From contig NC_057847.1 in the NCBI RefSeq assembly GCF_910594005.1, positions 52,192,501 to 52,256,500 on the forward strand: a stretch of DNA of 64,000 nt. The letters run 5' to 3'. Numbering within the stretch: the first letter of the stretch is position 1; every line of letters begins with the position of its first letter. The notes beneath the pieces are model-generated. The model ran no database searches. It was not told the origin of the DNA and worked only from the letters and a program-made list of their open reading frames with translations. A program made the translations under genes and the position numbers. The DNA comes from Cervus elaphus. Taxonomy: Eukaryota > Chordata > Mammalia > Artiodactyla > Cervidae. Below, one piece after another: positions 57,639-64,000 of this stretch.

Positions 57639-57851
57639 CAGTTGAGCCTTGAACAATGCAGGAGTTTTGAGTGCTGACCTCTACATTGTCAAAAATCAAT
57701 ATATAATTTGACCGTCAGCCTTCTGTATCTGCAGTTCTGCAATTTAACTAACTGTGGATTGTGTGGTAGTATAGTACACATTTATTAAAAAAAAAAATCC
57801 ACATAAAAGTGGACCTGTGTAGTACAAGTCTGTGTTGTTCAGGGTCAACAG
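57639..57851. mobile_element. Tigger-like MITE with terminal inverted repeats
   Basis: The left end cagttgagccttgaacaa and the right end (gttgttcagggtcaacag) form imperfect terminal inverted repeats. The element is about 213 bp and lies between TA dinucleotides (57635-57636; 57852-57853), the target of the mariner/Tigger group. An A-run follows at 57786-57797. It has no coding capacity. Confidence 0.7.
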
Positions 57852-57853
57852 TA

Positions 57854-58106
57854 TATTTCCTGAGGAGTATAAATGCCTGTGTGATTAAACAGAAAGTAAT
57901 ATGTATGGAAAAGGAAGAGAATAGGGCTTGTTTCAGTTAGAAAAAAATAGAAAATGTTTTCCCATTTAGTTTAAAGAGTATTCTTATATTAAGGAAATTT
58001 GCTTTTGAAGAAATGAAACAGATGATGAGTTGAAGAAGTTGAGTCTTTTCTATCCCTAGCTCTAAGGATTTGTGTTCTAAGATCTTTTGAAATGTAGGTA
58101 TTTAAA
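57854..58106. other. Unassigned spacer
   Basis: Short AT-rich spacer. Confidence 0.3.
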
Positions 58107-58317
58107 GGAGAAAAGACCCTGATGCTGGGAAAGACTGAAGGCAGGAGAAGAAGGGGACAACAGAGGATGAGATGTTTGGATGACATCACCGGCTCAGTGG
58201 ACATGAGTTTGAGCAAGATCCAGGAGTTGGTGATGGACAGGGAAGCCTGGCATGCTGCAGTCCATGGGGTTGCAAAGAGTTGGACACGACTGAGCAAGTG
58301 AACTGAACTCAACTGAA
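58107..58317 (+). mobile_element. BovB LINE 3' terminal fragment
   Basis: The last ~210 bp of BovB in sense orientation, 'gaaaagaccctgatgctggg' to 'gaactgaactcaactga'. Strong 5' truncation. Flanking aaaggag / aaagggag is only a weak TSD candidate. Confidence 0.93.
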
Positions 58318-58336
58318 AGGGAGTATATACTTCATG

Positions 58337-58559
58337 TTGGGGCTTCCCAGGTGGCGCTAATGGTAAAGAATCCAACTGCCAATCCAGAAGATATAAGAGA
58401 CTGCGGGTTTCCTGAGTCAGGAAGATCCCCTTGGGAAGAGGGCATGGTAACTCCCTCCAGTATTCTTGCCTGGAGAATCCCAGGGACAGAGGAGCCTGGA
58501 GGTCTACAGTCCACAGGATCACAAGGAGTCAGACAGGACTGAAGGGCCTTAGCACACAC
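58337..58559 (+). mobile_element. Bov-tA SINE with TSD
   Basis: Sense Bov-tA from 'ggggcttcccaggtggcgc' to 'ccttagcacacac'. The flanks atacttcatg (58327-58336) and atactttatg (58560-58569) match at 9 of 10 bases. Confidence 0.94.
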
Positions 58560-58569
58560 ATACTTTATG

Positions 58570-58826
58570 ACAGCATATTTTAACTATCAAAATAAAGACT
58601 GACAGTAAACTTATCAAGTAAAACTAAAAGCAACAAAATCATAAAAAGCTTTGACTAAACATAACAATCCAAATAATAATAGTAGTAAGAACAAAGGGCA
58701 AAGCATTTTAGAAGGGAGCAATGTAGGAAATACCCTGTTGAAGATGTTAAGTAGTTTTAAATTGCTTTGGTTCAATTCATGTTAAATAAGAGCATTCTGA
58801 AATTTTAAGGGCAATATTTTTTAAGG
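58570..58826. other. Unassigned spacer
   Basis: Short AT-rich spacer ahead of the long BovB. Confidence 0.3.
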
Positions 58827-58832
58827 TAAATT

Positions 58833-61619
58833 GGACATGGTCAAGCAGGAGATGGCAAGTTTGAACACTCACATCTTTGGAATCAGTGAACTAAAATGGG
58901 CGAATGTAATTCAGATGACCATTATATCTACTACTGTGGGCAAAAATCCCTTAGAAGAAATGCAGTATCCCTTATGGTCAACAAAAGAGTCTGAAATGCA
59001 GTACTTTGGTGTACCCTTAAAAACAATAGGATGATCTCAGTTCATTTCCAAGACAAACCATTCAACATCAGAGTAATCAAGTCTATGCCCAAACTACCGA
59101 TGCCAAAAAAGCTGATGTTCACCAATTCTATTAAGATCTAAACAATTTCTTAGAACTAACACCAAAAAAGAGATGTCCTTTTCACGATAGAGGATTGGAT
59201 GCAGAGTAGGAAGTCAAGAGATACCCAGAATAACAGGCATGGTTGGCCTTGGACTACAAAATGAAGCAGGGCAAAGGCTAGCAAGAGTTTTGTCAAGAAA
59301 ACATGCTGATCCTAGCAAACAACATTTTCCAACAACCCAAGAGAGGACTCTACCCATGGACATCACCAAAGGTTAAATACTCAAATCAAATCAGACTGAC
59401 AATGTTCTTTGGAGCCAAAGATGGAGAACTCTTATAAAATCAGGAAAACAAGACCTGGAGGTAACAGTGACTCAGATAATGAGTGCTTTATTGTAAAATT
59501 CAGACTTTAATTGAAGAAAGTAGGGAAAAACCACAAGGCCATTCAGGTATGACCCAAATGAAATCCCTTATGATGATACACTGGAAGTGACTACTAGATT
59601 GAAGGGATTAGATCTGGTAGACACAGTGCCTGAAGAACTATGGACAGAGGTTCGTAACATTGTACAGGAGGTGGTGATCAAAACCATCCCCAAGAAAAAG
59701 AAATGCAAGAAGGAAAAGTGGATGTGTGAGGAGGCTTTACAAATAGCTGAAAAAAGAAGAGAAGCAAAGGTGAAGGAGAAAAGGAAAGATATGCCCAAAT
59801 GAATGCAGAGTTCCAGAGAATAGCAAGGAGAGATAAGAAGGCCTTCTTAAGTGAACAATGCAAAGAGGCAAAGGAAAACAATAGAAAGGGGATGACTACA
59901 GATCTCTTCAAGAAAACTGAAGATATCAAGGGAACACTTCATGCAGGATGGACAAGATAAAGGATGAAACAGGAAGGACCTAATAGGTCCTTCCTAATAG
60001 GTCCTAATAGGAGCAGAAGAGATTAAGAAGAGGTGGCAAGAATACATAGAAGAACTATACAAAAAGGTCTTAATGACCTGGATAAACATGATGGTATGGA
60101 CACTCACCTACAGCTAGACATCCTGGACTATAAAGTCAAGTGGGCCTAAGATGCACTGCTACAAACAAAGCTAGTGGAGGAGATGAAGTTCCAGCTGAGC
60201 TATTTAGATGATGCTGTTAAAATGCTCCACTGATTATATCAGAAAATTTGGAAAACTCAGCAGTGGCCACAGGATTGGAAAAGGTCAGTTTTCATTCCAA
60301 TCCCAAAGAAAGACAATGCCATGGAATGTTCAAACTACCATACAATTGTGCTCATTTCACATGCTACAAAGGTTATACTCAAAATCCTTTAAGCAATCTT
60401 TCAGCAGTGCCAAGAACGTCCAGATGTTCAAGCTGGGTTTAGAAAAGGCAGACAAACCAGAGATCAAATTGCCAACATTTCTTGGATCATGGAGAAACCA
60501 AGGGAATTCCAGAAAAACATCTGCTTCTGCTTCATTGACTATGCTAAAGCCTTTAACTGGGTGGATTGCAACAAGCTGTGGAAAATTCTTAAAGATATGG
60601 GAGTACCAGATCACTTCACCTGCCTCCTGAGAAAACTGTATGCAAGTCAAGAAGCAACAGTTAGAACCAGACATAGAACAATGGACTGCTTCAAAATTGG
60701 GAAAGGAGTATGACAAAGCTGTATATTGTCACCCTGTTTATTGAACTTATATGCAGAGTACATTATGCAAAATGCCAGGCTGGATGAATCACAATCTGGA
60801 ATCAAGATTGCTGGGAGAAGTATCAATAACCTCAGATATGCAGATGATGCTATTCTAATGGCAGAGAGTGAATAGGAACTAAAGAGCCTCTTGATTAGGG
60901 TAAAAGAGGAGAGTGAAAAAGATGACTTTAAACTCAACATTCAAAATACTAGGGTCATGGCATCCAGTCCCATCTCTTCATGGCAACATAAGGGGCAAAA
61001 GTGAAGCAGTGACAGACTTTATTTTCTTGGGCTCCAAAATCACTGCAGACAGTGACTGCAGCAATGAAATTTAAAGAAGCTTTCTCCTTGAAAGTAAAAC
61101 TATGAGAAACCTAGACAGTGTATTAAAAAGCAGAAACATCACTTTGCTGACAAAGGTCCATATAGTCAAAGCTATGTTTTTTTTCCAATAGTCCTGAATG
61201 GATGTGACAGTTGGATCACAAAGAAGGCTGAGCACTGACAAATTGATGCTTTCATATTGTGGTGCTGGAGAAAACACTTGAGAGTCCCTTGGACTGAAAG
61301 GAAACCAAACCGGTTAATCCTAAAGAAAATCAACCCTGCATATTCATTGGAAGGACTGATGCTAAAGTGGAAGCTCCAATAATCTGGCCACCTGATGGGA
61401 AGAGATGATTCAGTGGAAAAGACCCTGATGCTGGGAAAGACTGAAGGCAAAGGGAAAAGGGAGAACCAGAGCATGAAATGGTTAGATAGTATCACTGACT
61501 CAATGGACAGGAATTTGAGCAAACTCTGGGAGACGGTGTAGGAGAAAAGAGCCTGGCGTGCTGCAGTCCATGGAGTCCCAAAGAGTCAGACAGGACTAGC
61601 GACTGAACAACAACAACCA
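58833..61619 (+). mobile_element. BovB LINE, longest copy, 2.8 kb
   Basis: Sense BovB covering the endonuclease domain, linker, reverse transcriptase and 3' tail. The frame 58831-59034 opens with the N-terminal endonuclease motif (ISELKW). The linker shows in 59587-59802 (PEELWTEVRNIVQEV). RT pieces lie at 60208-60713. The catalytic YADD is intact at 60837-60848, but an in-frame stop follows at 60873-60875, and frameshifts occur throughout. A possible TSD, ttttaagg, lies at 58819-58826 and 61620-61627. Compared with a full BovB (about 3.2 kb by general knowledge), a few hundred 5' bases are missing. It cannot encode a whole protein. Confidence 0.95.
59971..60011. repeat. Quasi-palindrome with triple repeat in BovB
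   Basis: Within BovB, aggaaggacc (59971-59980) and its inverse complement ggtccttcct (59986-59995) form perfect 10-bp arms around 5 bases. The unit cctaatagg occurs three times (59979, 59993, 60003). Other BovB copies have a single corresponding unit. Confidence 0.9.
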
Positions 61620-61627
61620 TTTTAAGG

Positions 61628-61832
61628 GCTTCTTTGGTGGCTCAGTGATAAAGAATCTGCCTGAAAATCCTGGAGACACAGATTGGAGTCCTGCATTAGT
61701 AAGATCCTCTGAAGAAGGAAGTGGGAACCCACTGCAGTATTCTTTCCTGGGGAATCCCATGGACAGAGGAGCCTGGTGAGCTACAGTCCATGGAGTCACT
61801 AAAGAGTCAGACACAACTTAGCAATAACAACA
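61628..61832 (+). mobile_element. Bov-tA SINE at BovB end
   Basis: Sense Bov-tA directly at the right end of the long BovB, from 'ggcttctttggtggctcag' to 'cacaacttagcaataacaac'. The attttaa repeats at 61619-61625 and 61833-61839 suggest it landed in the BovB target-site duplication. Confidence 0.92.
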
Positions 61833-61839
61833 ATTTTAA

Positions 61840-62411
61840 ATTCTAAAATTAAAATTTTATAAACATATAGTTATAGTACAATCATAAATCTACATAAGCA
61901 TCTCTATCATTATCAGAAACTACTAAATTAAAAAGTAGTTTTAAGTGCATTTCCTAAAATATCCAAACTCAAAGTAGGAATTATTCCTGTTCTCTCAGTA
62001 TACAGTGATACACCTTGAAAATAAAATGGAGATTTTTGCTTGGGAAATGGCAGCTTCAATCCTTCAGTCACTTGTTGAATATCCTCTTTTGTTTATTTAC
62101 TAACAAGTTATTTTTTCCACCCACAAAGGAAAATTCTATAAGAAACAGATCTGCTATTGTACAAAGCTATCTTATAAATATAAAAGCCTTATAAATCAGA
62201 GGCCCATGACTATGATGTTGTTGTCATATCTATCCCTTAAATCATTTGAACACAGTTCAATATGTAAAGCTTCTACAAACATGTTGCTCATCTCTTGATA
62301 TATAATTCTGGGGTTGTAATTTAACAAAAAGCAAGTTTAGAATATAATAACTGTAAAATTTTTGTTTTGTAAGATAAAATACAAATAAAATGGTTAGTCA
62401 GTAAGTCATTT
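61840..62411. other. Unassigned AT-rich DNA
   Basis: About 570 bp, nothing recognised. Confidence 0.35.
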
Positions 62412-64000
62412 CGTTTGTTCAGTCGTGTCCAATTCTTTGCGACCCCATGCACTGTAGCACACCAGTCCTCACTGTCCATCACCAACTCCTGGAGTTTACT
62501 CAGACTCATGTCCATTGAGTTGGTGATGCCATCCAATCATCTCATCCTCTGTCATCCTCTTCTCTGCCCATCTTCAATCTTTCCAGCATCAGGGTCATTT
62601 CAAATGAGTCAGCTCTTCGCATCAGGTGGCCAAAGTATTGGACTTTCAGCTTCAACATAAGAAATTCCAATGAATATTCAGGACTGATTTCCCTTACAAT
62701 GGACTGATCTGATCACCTCACAGTTCAAGAGAATCTCAAGAGTCTTCTCCAATACCACATTTCAAAAGCATCAGTTCTTTGGCACTCAGCTTTCTTTATA
62801 CTCCAACTCTCACATTCATACATGATCACTGGAAAAACCATAGCCTTGACTAGACAGACTTTTGTTGGCAATGTAATGTCTCTGCTTTTTAATATGCTGT
62901 CTAGGTTGGTCATAACTTCTCCTCCAAGGAGTAAGCATCTTTTAATTTCATGACTGCAGTCACCATCTGCAGTGATTTTGGAGCCCCAAAAATCGTCTCT
63001 GACTGTTTCCACTGTTTCTCTATCTATTTGCCATTAAGTGATGGGACCAGATGCCATGATCTTAGTTTTCTGAATGTTGATTTTTAAGCCAACATTTTCA
63101 CGCTCCTCTTTCCTTTCATCAAGAGGCTCTTTAGTTCTTCTTTGTTTTCCGCAATAAGGGTGTTGCCATCTGCATGTCTGAGATTATTGATATTTCTCCT
63201 GGTATTTATGATTCCAGCTTGTGCTTCTTCCAGCCCAGCATTTCTCATGATCTACACTGCATATAAGTTAAATAAGCAGGGTGACAAAATACGGCCTTGA
63301 TGTACTCCTTTCCCAATTTGGAACGAGTTTGTAGTTTCATGTCAAGTTCTAACTGTTCCTTCATGACCTGCATACAGATTTCTCAAGAAGCAGGTCCGGT
63401 GGTCTGGTATTCTTATCTCTTTCAGAATTTTCCACAGTTTGTGGTGATCCACACAGTCAAAGGCTTTGGCATAGTCAATAAGACAGAAATAGATGTTTCT
63501 CTGGAACTCTCTTGCTTTTTCAATAATCCAGTGGATGTTGGCAGTTTGATCTCTGGATATACTGCCTTTTCTGAAACCAGCTTGAACATCTGGAAGTTCA
63601 CGGTTCACACATTGTTGAAGCTTTGGAGAATTTTGAGCATTACATTGATAGCATGTGAGATGAGTGCAATTGTGTGATAGTTTGAGCCTTCTTTGGCATT
63701 GCCTTTCTTTGGGATTGGAATGAAAATGGACCTTTTCCAGTACTGTGACCACTGGTGAGTTTTCCAAATTTGCTGGCATATTGAATGTAGCACTTTCACA
63801 GCATTGTCTTTTAGGATTTGAAATAGCTCAACTGGAATTCCATCACATCTACTAGCTTTGTTCATAGTGATACTTCCTAAGGCCCACTTTACTTCACATT
63901 CCAGGATGTCTGGCTCTAGGTGAGTGATCACACCACCATGTCTATCTGGGTCATGAAGATCTTTTTTGTACAGTTCTTCTGTGTATTCTTGCCACCTCTT
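62412..64000 (-). mobile_element. BovB LINE, runs off the window
   Basis: Complement of BovB from the 3' tail (62412, 'tttgttcagtcgtgtcc') to at least the middle of the ORF at the window end, where 'ttgccacctctt' is still colinear with BovB. Minus frames 62725-63012, 63342-63779 and 63605-63931 are pieces of the RT and linker. The active site reads HADG instead of YADD (63165-63176). Its 5' end lies outside the window. Confidence 0.95.

Noticed and set aside
57989..58522. 177-codon minus-strand frame
   Set aside because: It joins an antisense Bov-tA, a BovB 3' end and flanking DNA. No domain crosses the element boundaries.
1..64000. CRISPR array, bacterial operon, prophage or other prokaryotic system
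   Set aside because: The direct repeats present are SINEs, LINEs and simple repeats of a mammalian genome. There are no regular short repeats with spacers and no dense coding.

Overview
This window looks like a repeat-dense stretch of gene desert from a ruminant artiodactyl, most likely a bovid. The identification rests on the repeats. There are about 26 Bov-tA or BovA2 SINEs, 13 BovB (RTE-class LINE) insertions, several CHR-type tRNA-Glu SINEs, and ruminant L1 3' ends, all lineage-typical families. I cannot tell cattle from yak, buffalo, sheep or goat by eye. I see no intact host protein-coding gene, no rRNA or tRNA gene, no CpG island and no CRISPR array. Every long open frame I inspected is a piece of BovB, L1 or an antisense Bov-tA.

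Layout. 0-9 kb: two Bov-tA copies, a BovB 3' end with clear target-site duplication (TSD), AT-rich unassigned DNA, a Tigger-like DNA transposon, an L1 3' end and a 0.9-kb BovB. 9-27 kb: BovA2, a probable LTR, scattered MIR relics, an old L1 (14.5-15.4 kb), BovB 3' ends, Bov-tA copies, and an L1 3' end split by a Bov-tA. 27.2-31.9 kb: one L1 interrupted by three Bov-tA copies and a 2.1-kb BovB. 31.9-34.4 kb: few recognisable repeats, but a degraded hAT/ZBED-like transposase relic on the minus strand beside a perfect 127-bp tandem duplication. 34.4-36.3 kb: a BovB split by a second BovB with twin-priming structure. 36.3-47 kb: CHR and Bov-tA copies, an old L1, microsatellites and unassigned DNA. 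47.2-51.0 kb: a three-level nest (BovB, opposite BovB, inverted L1) forming a large palindrome. 51-58 kb: more SINEs and a 2.6-kb stretch I cannot assign. 58.8-64 kb: the longest BovB copy, then another BovB running off the window end.

Functionally, nothing here can be shown to encode a working product. The reverse-transcriptase active-site region was read in five BovB copies. It is intact (YADD) in two and altered or stopped in three, and every copy is truncated, stopped or frameshifted. The most informative content is a record of retrotransposition: nested insertions with matching TSDs, two independent 5'-inversions, one apparent poly(A)-only insertion, and the cryptic transposase fossil.
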